64,000 nucleotides of DNA from NCBI GenBank assembly GCA_037127255.1, contig JBANSL010000013.1, positions 56,879,688-56,943,687 on the forward strand, in the 5' to 3' direction. The translations under genes and the position numbers were made by a program. This document shows, one piece after another, positions 12,593 through 23,991 of this stretch. The notes under the pieces were generated by a model that was given only the letters and a program-made list of their open reading frames with translations, ran no database searches and had not been told where the DNA came from. Each line of letters starts with the position of its first letter. Within the stretch, counting starts at the first letter, position 1. Origin of the DNA: Persicaria tinctoria. Lineage: Eukaryota; Streptophyta; Magnoliopsida; Caryophyllales; Polygonaceae.

Positions 12593-14638
12593 TGTAACGG
12601 CCCGGGATTATGATTCCCGAGTTACGTTTCGAGGGATGAAACCCCTCGTTAGGATCTTGCGCTCCGAGTACAGGTTGAAGGTTTGAAATCGAAGATGTGC
12701 ATTTAAAGTGGGATTTCGCACCCAAATCCGGAAGGTTCGTTGGGGACCCCGGGGTAAACCCCTGTACCTGTCCTAAGTCTACAACGCAGGAAATCCGTTA
12801 TCATGCAAATGGCATAAGTTCTGAAAATGATACAACCAGTGCCACGGCAGAGCCGGGTCAAAACAGAGTACAATTAGGGAGAAATCCCAAAAGCATGAAT
12901 CTGGTGAAGTCGGGTTTCAAACACTCACTCTCCGCCATAAGAATAGACCCCGTCATAACAGCACAAAATCAAGCAGTGTATCGGGTACCTGAAACTATAC
13001 CACCAAGTCAGGCCAAGAGTCCGCCCGCGGGTCCTCTGACCGCGCTGAGGACATATAATACGCCTATACCTAGAATAAAGGATGCCTTCATGCAGTACTG
13101 AAATCTTAACCACACTATCATGCTCCTAATTCATATATGTAGAATATTAAGTAAGGCCTTAACAAAGAATACCAAGTGGTATATCCCTCTTCTACCACCA
13201 CCCCTCTTCCAGATAGGGTGGAGACTGGCCAGTTCGATACTATAGCATATCAAATCTCATCATCATATCGCATCTCATGCTCATCTCGTATCTCATGCTC
13301 ATCTCGTATCTCGTGATATATATATAACTCAAGGAGGACAACACCCGATGAAACTGGGCTGCCCTATGACCCTAGCAAGAACTCTAGGACTCACAGATAA
13401 CGGCCGTTCTGTATTCAAACGCATACAGAATAAGAATGCTCATTCGTAAGTGCAATTCCTAAGCATGATACTACATGGCATGCTCTTATGCATATGAAAC
13501 ACCTACATACTATATGACACATCAGGCAGGAGGTACTGGTTACTGAGTAAGCCCCGGAGGTACTTACCTGGCTAGCAGACCGGCAACAGAACAATCCATC
13601 ACACAGTATTCACAATCACAGAGTATCACCTAGTACATAATGGAATATTCATAAGTCTACATTCAACTATTAAGCACTCAAGCACACCTCAATCAATAGA
13701 ACAAGTAACATATTATGAAAGTCATTTCATCGCATCATCCACTCCTCAAGACCACATCGTTCTCCATAAATCATTCAACCAATTATGCATGTTCATATAC
13801 GTCATTTCCGCATATACCTCAACGGTTCGTCAAAATCATAAGACATAATTTGTGTGATATAAAATCCTACTAGATCGCCATAATTATCCAACATTTAATC
13901 TCATATAATAATTCACCACAAGTCATGCTATTAGTCATACATATCATACTGTTAGTCAAACGATCATATTATCATGCTAGTTAGTCATCGAATAAGTCTT
14001 ATCCCCAAGTTAGTTCCAAAACCGTTTCAAATCCCAGTTAAATAGTTAAGTATTCCGACCCTTAAAACACTCATCGAATTCCCTTTTTAAGTTATTTATT
14101 AGACTACTTTCCACCATTGAAATTCTTTTCTAACAGGCAAGTTCAACTTATTTATGTTAAATCCCAATTATTATTATAGATATAATATTATAAAACACCA
14201 TTTAATAAAACACTCTTATAAGTTATTTCCAAATCCCCTAAAATCCAAACCGTTTTTATTTAATAAAATCAACCCTTTATAAATCTCCAAAATTAATACT
14301 TTATCTTTTAAATCCTAAATTACTATTATAATATATTTTAATTACCGTTAATTAGTTAAATAATAAACGGATAACCCGAACCGTACCGAATCGAACCGAA
14401 CCCACAAATAAAAACCCAACCGATTCAACTATTAAACAATTAATATAATATGGCAGGGCCCCCACAAGTGATCTTCTTTCCCGATTCAAACGGAGGTTCC
14501 CGCCTGAGCTTGGCTGATGGAGCTCGACGCCGCTTCCGGCTCATTGGCTCGCCCCTGCTCGGCCTGGTCTGACTTCTCCGGCCTTGGCTCGAACTCACCC
14601 TCGCACCCTCTCTCTCAGGTTCCTCGTTCGCACCCTCA

Positions 14639-14682
<44 letters not shown>

Positions 14683-15718
14683 ACTCGCACACACGTCGGA
14701 CGCTGCGACTTCGCCGACCTTTATCTCATCGGAGCTCTCGAGCTCACCCAAGCTTCCCGCACTCAGTTCTCACGCACTCTCCGACCACCCGAAGACAAGG
14801 AAATGAAAGGAAACGAACCAAGGAAAAGGAAGGAGGTTCGAACGCTCACCGAGGTGTTCGCGACTTCGGAGCTCTCAATCGGAGTTCTGGGCGTCGTCGA
14901 AGGCTTGCGATGGCTCGTCGGACCTACATCGGACATGGGTGAGTGTGATGGTGGAGCTCGAGGGTGGTTCCGATAAAAAATGAGTGAGAATGGCTTACCG
15001 AAACGGCAAAGCGCGCTCGAACAGGGGATGTGATGGACGACGGCGCTCGTGCCCGTTCTCCGGCTCCTCCTACTGCCGCTGCTACCGGTGGCTCCTGGGA
15101 GGGCGTCGAGGAGGGCTCTTGCTGATGACTCGAGAAATAGGGTGGGACGGGGTGGTGATGAAGAAGACGAGGAGTGCAGGGGAGGGAGTCGGGGAGATGT
15201 GAACAGGTGACAGTGTAGTAGGAGAGCCGAAGGGAGTTGGCAGTTGGCAGGTGAAGGTGATGGAGATTGAAAATGAAATTGAAAGTGAAATGGAGGTTAG
15301 GTGCGACTGATGATGTTGAAGGAAGGCAGGAGGAATGGTGAATTCCAGATGGTGATGGCGATGAATGTCATGGTGAGGGTGATTGGGTATGGGTGAGGGT
15401 ATGGGTAAGGGATTGTGTGTGGAATTGATTAACCAATACCCGGAATTAAATTCTAAATACGTGAATTTCGAATCCCGTAATTTGTCCCTGAATGTTAGTT
15501 TCCCCGACTATCGCTCTCGATCAATTATATTTATAAAATCAAAAAGAATATCGTTATCTGTTAATTATTTTCAATTTTCGAGGTAAAAAGACGTAAATCG
15601 TTCGTCAAATTTTATATTACGGTCGAAGTCCGCTAAACGAGCTTTTAATTCGATTTAAATTCATTTTTAATTTCCTTTTTTTCCGAAAATTTAGGATTTG
15701 AAAATCCGAGCCTTTACA
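12593..15718 (-). mobile_element. 3.1-kb solo LTR, gypsy-type
   Basis: The segment begins TGTAACGGCCCGGG and ends CCGAGCCTTTACA, so it has TG...CA ends. It is flanked by a perfect 5-bp duplication, TAACC (12588-12592 and 15719-15723). No gag or pol is present between them, so it reads as a solo LTR left by recombination. Its length and a TGTAA...TTACA structure match the gypsy-type LTR sequence at 19-30 kb. Orientation is inferred from a TATA-like TTATAAATATAATT on the minus strand near 15530. GC-rich open frames at 14.5-15.2 kb are LTR sequence with a (CT)n tract, not a gene. Confidence 0.7.
14642..14678. repeat. (CT)n microsatellite in the solo LTR
   Basis: An uninterrupted CT run. It produces serine-leucine repeats in two overlapping spurious open frames. 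Confidence 0.9.
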
Positions 15719-16439
15719 TAACCTTTATCGAAAGCAAGCTTGCCCATTTTCTATCCGAAGTCGATGGTGAATCTGTTTCTCCGATAACTCTTGTCCAGTC
15801 GATTCCAATATGTGTTATGTCGTTTTGCGTTGGGTGTCCAGTTAAAACTAACTGCTTACACATCAACCTGCAAATAAACCCCCGTCCAATTGCTTCTTCG
15901 AAGTGAAAAAGCAACAGTAACGTCGTAGAGGAGAGATGACTCTTCCATCTCTCTGTCATATCCTCACTGATCTCTCTCTCTTTCCTCTGCAACTTTACTT
16001 TTCTTTTTTTACTCCTCTCTCTCTCTCCTGTCCTTTCTCAATTGCTTTCTCTCTCTCTCACTGTCTCTCCCTCATGTCCTTTCTTAATTGCTTTTTCTCT
16101 CTCATATGCAGATGAAACTTGCTTTTTCCCTCCTTCTCTCTCTCTCTCTCTGAGGTGTCACACAACGCACAGCTGGCCCCCACCGTCCTTACTTGCTACC
16201 GGCTGCCCCGGTTTCCCAGATATCCGGTTTAACCCAATTATAAACCGGGTTGAGGTAACCTTGCAATACTTTCAGTTTTTGGGTTAGTTTGTGCATTTCC
16301 CTCATCAACTTTTATATTTATTTGTATTATGTAATACTCCGTACGATCGATAGTATTTAATTTTTTATTTTTAACACATTTTTTAAGAAGATAAAATTCT
16401 AAAAAATATTAAAATATTAAAACAATTCTACGCTTATTA

Positions 16440-16690
16440 CTAATTGCATGAAATTATTTTTAAAAATTATTTAAAAATTTGATATTTGATATATTATTAC
16501 ATTTTATCAAAAATTACGAGAAATACTAAAAATCAAATATTTTTTTAATAAAATGTAATAATATATAAAATATAAATTGTTTTAATAAAATTATTTTTAA
16601 AAAATTATTTAAAATTTTGATATTTATATATTATTACATTTTATTAAAAATTACGAGAAATAATAAAAATCAAATATTTTAGATCAGATA
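16440..16690. repeat. AT-rich direct repeat, about 2 copies
   Basis: A block containing TATTATTACATTTTAT, AAAAATTACGAGAAATA and AAAATCAAATATTTT occurs twice, near 16454-16540 and 16600-16680. They are separated by a stretch that includes a partial inverted copy. It lies in the right arm of the outer TIR element. Confidence 0.55.
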
Positions 16691-17108
16691 TAGTATGTAA
16701 TAAACAATAGAACTTATTAACAACGCCTTTAATTTTAGAATTTTAAAATTATCGCAAAATTATCAAATCAAGATTTTTTAATTTAAAAAAGAAAAAATTG
16801 AAAAACCCGAAATGACTCGAAACCCTATCAAACCCGGGTTCGAGTCAACCCGGATATACCCGGAACCCATTTTACCCGGGATCCGAAGTGACCCGACCCG
16901 TCGAAATTAACGGAATCAAAGATGAAAGTTTGTCCAATGACACCGTTTACACTTATGTGGAAAAATATGAGATATTTTTTTAACAAAGTAAATGTGGTAG
17001 TATTTATGTCACACCCTCTAAAATATTGGATTATCTGATTTAATTTTTCCACAAAATAATCCACAAACAAAATTGTGGAGAAGAAAAGTATTGTGGTAAA
17101 TAAACTCT

Positions 17109-17594
17109 AAGGGTGTGTTTGGGTGTAGTGTGTAGGGGGTTTGAAAGATGGGTTTTCCGCCTCGGTTTTCCCGCCTCCATGTTTGGGTGTATGTGTTTAA
17201 GGGGTTTGGAGGGTGCGAAATCGGAGGTTTTCTGGATGGAATGGGATGGGGTTTCCCCCCTCCTCCACCAAGGTTTGGTGGATGGGAAATCCGAAACCCC
17301 CCATTTTTCCCTTTCGTCTTCCACGCCCTCATAAATACATCCATCTCTTCACTCTTCTCTCACAAGCTTTGAATTTCTGGAAGCCGATTGTTTGACGACG
17401 AACCCGACGAAGCGAGCGAACCCAAAGATCGCCTCCATACCACTAGTCCTCCTCCGTCTTCATCATCAGGTATCTTCGATGCCCTCCCCCCATTGTTCTC
17501 TTCGACTGTGTGTGTACAGACTTCACCATTGTTCTCTTGCACTTTTCGATTTAGGGTTTGTTCTTATGATTTTGGAGATTTATGATTTTCTTCT
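17109..17594 (+). promoter_or_regulatory. candidate promoter and first non-coding exon of a decayed locus
   Basis: A GC-rich segment has CATAAATACATCC near 17330, a weak TATA-like string. It is followed by a CT-rich leader (CTCTTCACTCTTCTCTCACA) and then TCATCATCAG|GTATCT, a good splice donor at 17470. This is how a plant 5' UTR with a first intron looks. The downstream intron-like DNA holds the 143-bp tandem repeat and the motif array. The locus could end in the broken coding exon at 33147. No reading frame here is convincing, so the transcript is inferred. Confidence 0.35.
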
Positions 17595-17910
17595 GACATT
17601 TTAGGGTTTGTTCATATGATATTTGGGGATTTTTGATTTTCTTCTGGCATTTTCGAGAGAGGCCATGAGTTTATTCATATGCATGTTTTCGATTTAGGGT
17701 TTGTTCATATGATTTTGAGGATTTTTGATTTTCTTCAGACATTTTTGGGTTTGTTCATATGATATTTGGGGATTTTTTATTTCCTTCTGCCATTTTCGAA
17801 AGAGGCCGTTCGTTTGTTCATATGCATGTGTTCGATTTAGGGTTTGCTCATATGATTTTGGGGATTTTTGATTTTCTTCAGACATTTTAGGGTTTGTTCA
17901 TATGATATTT
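17595..17910. repeat. 143-bp tandem repeat, 2 full copies plus a partial
   Basis: GACATTTT.GGGTTTGTTCATATGATATTT recurs at 17595, 17738 and 17881, an exact 143-bp period twice over. Each unit contains GGGGATTTTTGATTTTCTTC-like strings, a GAGAGAGGCC or GAAAGAGGCC block and TTCGATTTAGGGTTTG. Divergence between units is low. Confidence 0.8.
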
Positions 17911-18210
17911 GAGCCTCTTCGATTTAGGGTTTTGGTCAGTGTTGTGTCTGTGGAGTATTGTGTTTTTGGGTCATTGTTAGAGGCATGTACTTGTTGCTCG
18001 TTCTGGCGCTCCTGTCATCCATTTCCATTTTTGAATACTTTGCCTGAAGTTTTGTCTTTTACCAAAAAATCACAAGTGACTGCACACCATCTACCACTAT
18101 CAGCTTGTCGCTTACTCCTTTGGCTCTGTTCATGAATGTGCAAAGAATTTGTTGGCTTTAATGAACTCCTTAGTAACAGAAATGCAGGTTGTGGTATATA
18201 TATGTATAAA

Positions 18211-19250
18211 GTGAGGGCCCTATGATGTCTGTCACTTACCCCTTTGCCTCTTCACATGTTTTCAGGACTTGTATATGAAAAGTGAGGGCCCAATGATGCT
18301 TTCATGTTGCTTGTGATATTGTCCCTTGAAAAACTGGTTGATTTGAGGGCCCAATGATGCTTGTCGTTTACCTCTTTTCCTCTATACATGTCTTCATTAC
18401 TTATATCTGACCCGAGGACCCAATGATGCTTTAAATTGCTTACTTTTTGCTTATTCAGTCGGGAGCTCTTGCTATATGCTTGCTTGAGAAACTGGTTGAT
18501 TTGCATATGAGTTGAGGGCCCTATGATGTGTCAATTTTTACCTCCCCTTTGGTTTCCCTGATTCTCAGTTTTGAATTGACACATGAAGTTGGCATTCATT
18601 GCCTCTTCCAACTGTGTTGATCAACTGATTTCCAAGGTAACCCGTGCCTTTATTTACGCCTACTTTGCTTGCATCTTCTATTGTTTTCATCAATTTGCCT
18701 GAGGGCCCAATGATGTTTTCATTACCTTTGTGGTATATGTTGAGGACCCAATGATGGTTGATATTGCTTACATGTCAGCCTCTTCATCCTTGTTTCTGTT
18801 GCAATTTTGTTGGTTGAGAAACTGGTTGATTTGCATATGAGTTGAGGGCCCGATGATGCTGTGATTTCATATTTCCTTTCCCTATCTCTGTCTCAGTTTT
18901 GTATTGACATATGAAGTTGGCCTTCCTTGCCTCTTCACCTCATGTTGATCAACTGATTTCAAGGTATATGAAGTGAGGGCCCAATGATGTTTTCATTATG
19001 CCTATTATGATTGCATTTCAAACTGTTGCTCCTTCTCTTGCCTGAGGGCCCAATGATGTTTGAATTATTTGTATATGCAGTGAGGGCCCAATGATGTTGC
19101 CCTGTCTCAGTTTTGAATTGACATGAGAAGCTGGCATTCACTGCCAACTTCTGTTGTTGATCAACTGATGGCAAGGTCACTGATTTTGTAACTTGAGGGC
19201 CCAATGATGCTGTCATAACCTTTCACAACTGCCTGAGGGCCCAATGATGT
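18211..19250. repeat. dispersed array of a GAGGGCCCAATGATG motif
   Basis: GAGG(G/A)CCC(A/T/G)ATGATG occurs 13 times in 1.05 kb. Starts are near 18213, 18283, 18344, 18414, 18513, 18701, 18742, 18843, 18974, 19043, 19082, 19194 and 19233, all on the same strand and irregularly spaced (about 38-190 bp). More copies lie at 32154-32760 beyond the gypsy insertion. The sequence between copies is largely different except for the exon-like units, so this is not a simple satellite. Function unknown. Confidence 0.75.
18569..19175 (+). repeat. three exon-like repeat units bounded by AG and GT
   Basis: Units at 18569-18636 (68 nt), 18897-18963 (67 nt) and 19111-19175 (65 nt) are related. Each is preceded by TCTCAG and followed by a GT directly after a CAAG end. 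They share ATTGACA, GAAG.TGGC.TTC and GTTGATCAACTGAT. Both splice-like boundaries are kept while lengths differ by non-multiples of three. If spliced, they would be non-coding exons or mutually exclusive leader exons. They may equally be plain repeats. Confidence 0.4.
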
Positions 19251-19473
19251 TTTCATCAACTTGTTTTATCTGCTATTGTTGCACGACCTCGTTCATTTCA
19301 GGTCCGTATATGAAAGTTGTAACACCCCCTCCGGTAACCGAGGGAATGTTCCAGCGTCAGTAGTTACTCGGACTTTAAGGTCTTTGTAACCACCTTAGGC
19401 TTATAGGGACATGCTACCATGCTCCCATAAACAAGATGATAACGAAATAAAATATAAATAGCAAAAGAATTAA

Positions 19474-20395
19474 GGGAAATTTCGCCTGGTAGCCACGAGG
19501 TTTGATCTTTTTTGCATGGTGCCCAAACCTTTCACGAATTTCGCATGGTAACCACGAGGTTTCGATGAATTTCGTGTGATAACCAAACTTATTAAAAATC
19601 ATATAGAAATTATATAAAATAACAAATATATTATAATTCATTCACATAATCACTCAATTTTGGTTTTTTACGTTTAAAAATCCATCATAAACCCTTTTTA
19701 ATATATAAAGAGACTAAATTATTTACATAAATAATGAGAAAATTATAAAAAAAATCACCTAAAATAAAAAAAATAAGTACATAAAGAATGAGTAAATTGT
19801 TTAAATTATGTACTTCATTTATTTTCAAATCCAAAAATTAAGTACATATTTTAAATTACCATTCATTCATATTTGTTCTAAAATATCCTAAAATATTTTG
19901 GTTAAAATAAACTTTGTATTATACATCTATTAAGTAATCTTTTTAAAACATTAGAAATGTTACTATAATGACTCTTTGAAAAGAATCAACTACATTGGGT
20001 AATTATGTATACTTTTTTCCAAATGTTTAAGTTTATTTTTTGAAAAAAAAAACTACAATTATTTTTTGTTGTTTTGTATAATCTACTCATTTATCATGCA
20101 ATTAATGTGTAACACTATAAAATATTTAAATGGTTGTAGTTAACTTTTTAAAAATAAAAAAATAAAACCAAAATTGGGTTGTTCTGTGACAAAAATATAT
20201 TTTTTATGATTATCTTGTGATTTTAACTATTCTAAAATATTTTTAACCAATTTGGTTAACATAAGAAATTTGTCCAAACATCATGGCTACCACACAAAAT
20301 TAGTCGAAACCTCGTGGTTACCATGCGAAATTCTTAAAAAGTTTGGGCATCATGCGAAAAAAGTCAAAACTCGTGGCTACCAAGCGAAATTTCCC
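19474..20395. mobile_element. 922-bp Mutator-like MITE with long TIRs
   Basis: The left end GGGAAATTTCGCCTGGTAGC and the reversed right end GGGAAATTTCGCTTGGTAGC start TIRs that stay alignable for about 150 bp. Both carry CCACGAG, ATGCCCAAAC-like and TTTCGCATGGTAACCACGAG strings. Flanks are a perfect 9-bp duplication, AAGAATTAA (19465-19473 and 20396-20404). The centre is AT-rich without a transposase. These are the defining features of a non-autonomous Mutator-like element. Confidence 0.85.
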
Positions 20396-22643
20396 AAGAA
20401 TTAAATATAATAAATCATGCTTTTATTAAACACATGATTCAAATTACAATATTTGATACATCAAAACATTACAGCGGAAGACTTTGTAAAAATAAACATT
20501 TACCAGTTATACAATATTTTATTCAAATATTGAAAACTTAAAATGTCGTCTTGAACTTCTTCAACTTCTCTTCAAAGACTCGATCTAAACCTGCGAACTG
20601 GAGGCTAAGCTATTGTCCGGAGACAAGGAACCCCTAGCCGTCCAAACAAAGGACGGTTAGTTCGCGAGAACTAGCAATGACGGCTAAAAAACTGGGACTA
20701 CTTTGGACTCAAACTCAGTGACCATAATAAGGTATAAATTGAACCCAAATGAGATTGTTACTGATGAGAATATTTTATGTTGGCTTTATATTTGATGACT
20801 CGACTTCTGTGACACAGATAACCCCGAAGGGTTGAATAAGAAAGTGATGTAGGTGACAAGCACCTTAGGAACCATACCCCGATTGCGGATAGGATATGGT
20901 ATAGCTTTAGACATTCGTTTGTGATCACCATGAAAACATTTTTCTTATTAAGTTCGGACTCGATATCGGATTATGAGGTACTATGTGTGGCCCAAATCCG
21001 TCTCGCTAGTAGTTACTCAGACGTTAGGGAGAGCCTACTATTAGGAGTGGGAAGAAGGTTGACTTCGTGTCCCCCGATATCCATTCGGTCTAAACAAAAC
21101 TTTGAATATTATTCACTCACTATCTCACATTGCATAGCTTATATATAGATATATTTTAACACATCACATGAATATCGTATATGAATTGCTCACTTTTATT
21201 TTAACATTAACTATATTATACCGGTCGAGTCTGGATAGGACGTCCGACCTACCTACGATTTCGTAGTCAGATTTCATCTCGAATATTGCATCTCGAGAAT
21301 GTTAGTTTCATGAAACTGTTTCGGTTTAAGACACAACATGGTCTTAATCCATTCAATCCAAACTCAACTCAGTAGTTAACCCAAAGTTGAGACACCGCCC
21401 AATTCCCATTAGGTTGGACCCCGTATCTTCATTGATACGCACACTATAATTTTACACTATATTTTACTTTATCATGATTCAATTGAGTTTCACATCTCAC
21501 ACACATCATCACATATTAACTAATGATTAATAGCAATTTATCAAACTAGGTGATCGCACAAAATAAAATAATTCATCTTAATAAAAGTAAAATGGATGCC
21601 AATACCATATAATATGCATGGATGCATCAAAAGGATAATATGCTCCATGCCTGCTTATTTTGCATGAAAGGATGAAGGATAAATCATGCATTTTATAAAG
21701 TGGGTATCTACGTTATTATTTTACAATAAGGTCAAATAATAACATTACTCAGTTACATGCCAAGTCCAAAATAACGGATGAATAAATTACACAAAGCAAG
21801 TGATTTGTAATTTATTTTAATCGATTTGGCATGTATGTCAAGGCAAGAAAACAACAAGACACGAAGGCACGCAGATGAGCATAAAAGACTCAGAATGTCA
21901 CTTGCCTTTTTCACCTTGTTGGATTTCGATACCAACTATGGACTTCAAAGGCTTGATGACGGAGTTGAATAAATTAACAGCGGATCTACACACATGAATT
22001 ACGAGGATGAGAAAGAATTTACTAATTGGTATTTAATACGCATAATTGACTTATTAAATCGAAATAAAAAGCGAATTAATTATCGAGTTGGAGATTATAC
22101 CACTTTGATCTTCTTTGAGTCCTTCACGCAATGGGTGTGTCGGAACCTGAGATTACCGCTGTGAGTTTTTAAGAATGAACGCGGTTAAAATACGTTCTAG
22201 AACCCTGGGATGATTTCTATAATTTTAGAAACTGAAATAGGGCACAATTTGTAGAAATAGAAAATATAGAGATGGTTTACGTAATTCCACGTCCTTTTCC
22301 TTCCTCCCGCGGCTACTGTTCACGTCAGTACGTCACACGCCCAGCAGCTCCTCACCTGGCTATGGTGGCTCGACGGTGGTGCTCGACACGGCACGGCGGA
22401 TACGAGAGATGGTGGCGGTGGCTCCGGCAGTGAAGGGTGGAGGTTCCGGCAGCGGCGACGGGTTCTCTAGGCGGCTCCGACGACGGGGAGGTTTAAGGTG
22501 GATTTGGGGGTTTAAGGTGGATTTAGGCGGCTCAGACAATTTCTTGTATATGATTACTCCTAGGGACGAAAGGAATTCAATGGTATAGAAGAGGAGCTCG
22601 GAATTTGAATGTATTGGTGCAATTTTGCCAAAAGGGAAACGTT

Positions 22644-22654
22644 CCTATTTATAG
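22644..22654 (-). promoter_or_regulatory. TATA box of the LTR
   Basis: The minus strand reads CTATAAATAGG, a strong plant TATA box. The downstream leader runs toward lower coordinates into a proline/serine-rich open stretch. This is consistent with an LTR U3 promoter. Confidence 0.5.
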
Positions 22655-23078
22655 GGGAAGCTCTAAAACACCGGATTAGATCAAATTGAATGTGCAATTA
22701 ACATCCCATTGATGTTTCCATTCATTGTCCTTAATCAATTTGGATGAAACCGTCACATAGTCATCGGATTAGGTTGAATTGATGATTTAGGGTTTATGAA
22801 TTTGGATGGAATTGGGGATGAATTCAACCCTTAATTCAAGATTAGTCCACGTTTTTGATAAGATGGTATTTATTAGCACTTAATAGAGATGTTTTGAAGA
22901 TGAAAAATCCAAAAACTAAAAATCACCATTGGAGCTCCCATCTCCTGCGTTTAACGTGAAGGAGGATGAAGAAGCGGTTCAGTTGAACCGGCTTCCCCTT
23001 TTTTTCGGTTTGGCCAAACCGGTTCACTAAAATAGTTGGGTTTTTTTTTTATTAGGAAAGAATTCGGGCGAGCGAGCT

Positions 23079-23915
23079 CTACCCGGCAGCATCCTTTCGG
23101 ATGAGGTCAGAGAGACCTGAGTTATTGTAGATATCGACACCCCTGGCAGAGTGGCAAAGGTGTGCAACCTTATTAGCCACTCTATTGCCATTGCGGGGAA
23201 CATGAAAGAAGGTAACTTCTCTCAAGGTCGATAGAAGAGTTTTGATGTCAGATAATATAAGTTCGATTTCCCAAGGGCATTTGGTACGATCGTTTAGATA
23301 ATTTATTATGATTTTGGAGTCTCCCTCGATTTGAAGTTTGTCTATTCGTAGTCTCAAGGCGTGTTGGACCCCCAATTTTAATGCAAGCGCTTCAGCTTTG
23401 AGGGCGCTCTGCTTTCCTAACTTTTGATAGCATATGGCGATGGGTCTGCCTTCCCAATCACGTAAAATAGCTTCCGCCGAGCTATCCGAATTAGGAAGGG
23501 AAGACCCATCGAAATTTAATTTAATGGTGTCAAATGGAGGTTTTCGCCAGTGCACACCACGGGTGTTGTGCTTCTTCTTTATTTGCTTTGGTGTGGGTGC
23601 CTTCAGCATGGGTTCCTCATCAAATTCACTCTCTGTCTGAGAAGTTCTGCCCCAGTTGTGTATGTGGGTTTTGATCAGTTGAATAGTAGCCTCCCTACTT
23701 GGGATGTGAACTTGTCTGAATATATATTGATTGCGAATGTACCAGGCGGTCCACCAGGCAAAACCTAGGTCACACTTGGCCTTCGGGGTGAGGTTGTTTC
23801 CAAGAAAAGCTAGGATCGGTTTAATTTCCCGAGATTGTTGTATCATATCGGTAACGGTTGCGCTAACTCTTGGAGTCATCTGGAAAAGTGAGCACACATA
23901 CGGACATTCGAACAA
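23079..23915 (-). pseudogene. LINE RNase H domain (RVT_3-like)
   Basis: The C-terminal part has LNFDGSS, LKAEALALKLG and IEGDSK, which supply the first three acidic residues of the plant LINE RNase H fold. The last motif reads HVPRNGNRVANKVAH. The family pattern R..NRVAD has Asp where this copy has Asn, so the fourth catalytic acid is lost. It is out of frame with the upstream reverse transcriptase. A new start codon at 23915 makes it look like a separate ORF, but it is the tail of ORF2. Confidence 0.75.
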
Positions 23916-23991
23916 GAAGTGGGTGTCATCTTCCGTGGGCCCATTACATAGGTTGCAGTTGGAAGGGACGGGAACCCCTCGGGAAGCAAGT

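Larger units (their letters stand above)
6065..16303. mobile_element. MULE-2: TIR element interrupted by CACTA and solo LTR
   Basis: The left end GGGTCATTTGCAAAACTAAC matches the reversed right end GGGAAATGCACAAACTAACC. Both ends then carry a GGTTAACC/GGTTACC block and a CCGGTTT/GCCGGT block. Flanking ATCAACTTT (6056-6064 and 16304-16312) is a perfect 9-bp target duplication; the right end has two extra bases. Removing the CACTA element and the solo LTR leaves about 2.3 kb. Inside there is also an inverted pair, ACCATCGACTTCAGATAGAA at about 12526 against its reverse complement near 15755, so the solo LTR landed in a fold-back region. No transposase was seen. Confidence 0.65.
5592..17050. mobile_element. 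outer TIR element (MULE-like) enclosing MULE-2
   Basis: Positions 5592-5730 match the reverse complement of about 16900-17050. The outer end reads GGGAAAACTAAATCAAG on the left and GGAAAAATTAAATCAG on the right (reversed). The match runs on through GTAATCCAA, GAGGGTGTGA and a TTTACTTTGTTAAAAAAA block. The flanks ATAAAATAA (5583-5591) and ACAAAATAA (17051-17059) form a 9-bp target duplication with one mismatch. Its own sequence survives only as two arms, 5592-6064 and 16304-17050. Both arms contain ACCCGACCCG-rich degenerate repeats. The rest is nested insertions. Confidence 0.55.
19318..23038 (-). mobile_element. gypsy-type LTR segment, end at 19318
   Basis: TGTAACACCCCCTCC at 19318 marks an abrupt switch from the motif-array DNA, and it is the mirror of an LTR end. 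On the minus strand there is a TATA box (22644-22654), then a leader and GC-rich frames (22.3-22.6 kb), then AT-rich DNA to the end. This is the same architecture as the solo LTR at 12.6-15.7 kb. The right limit is hidden by the LINE that begins at 23039. A MULE-MITE sits inside (19474-20395). No matching target duplication was found, so the exact element is uncertain. Confidence 0.45.

Noticed and set aside
12537..13113. ORFs of 62-134 codons near 12.6-13.1 kb
   Set aside because: They span the solo LTR boundary and the first 500 bases of the LTR; no domain and no splice support.
14517..15202. GC-rich ORFs of 70-140 codons with Ser-Leu repeats
   Set aside because: They overlap each other in different frames, are built on a (CT)n tract, and lie inside a solo LTR with target duplication. 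No domain is visible.
18211..19250. Regularly recurring short motif suggesting a CRISPR-like array
   Set aside because: Spacing is irregular, spacers are partly related, there are no cas genes, and the window is clearly plant nuclear DNA.
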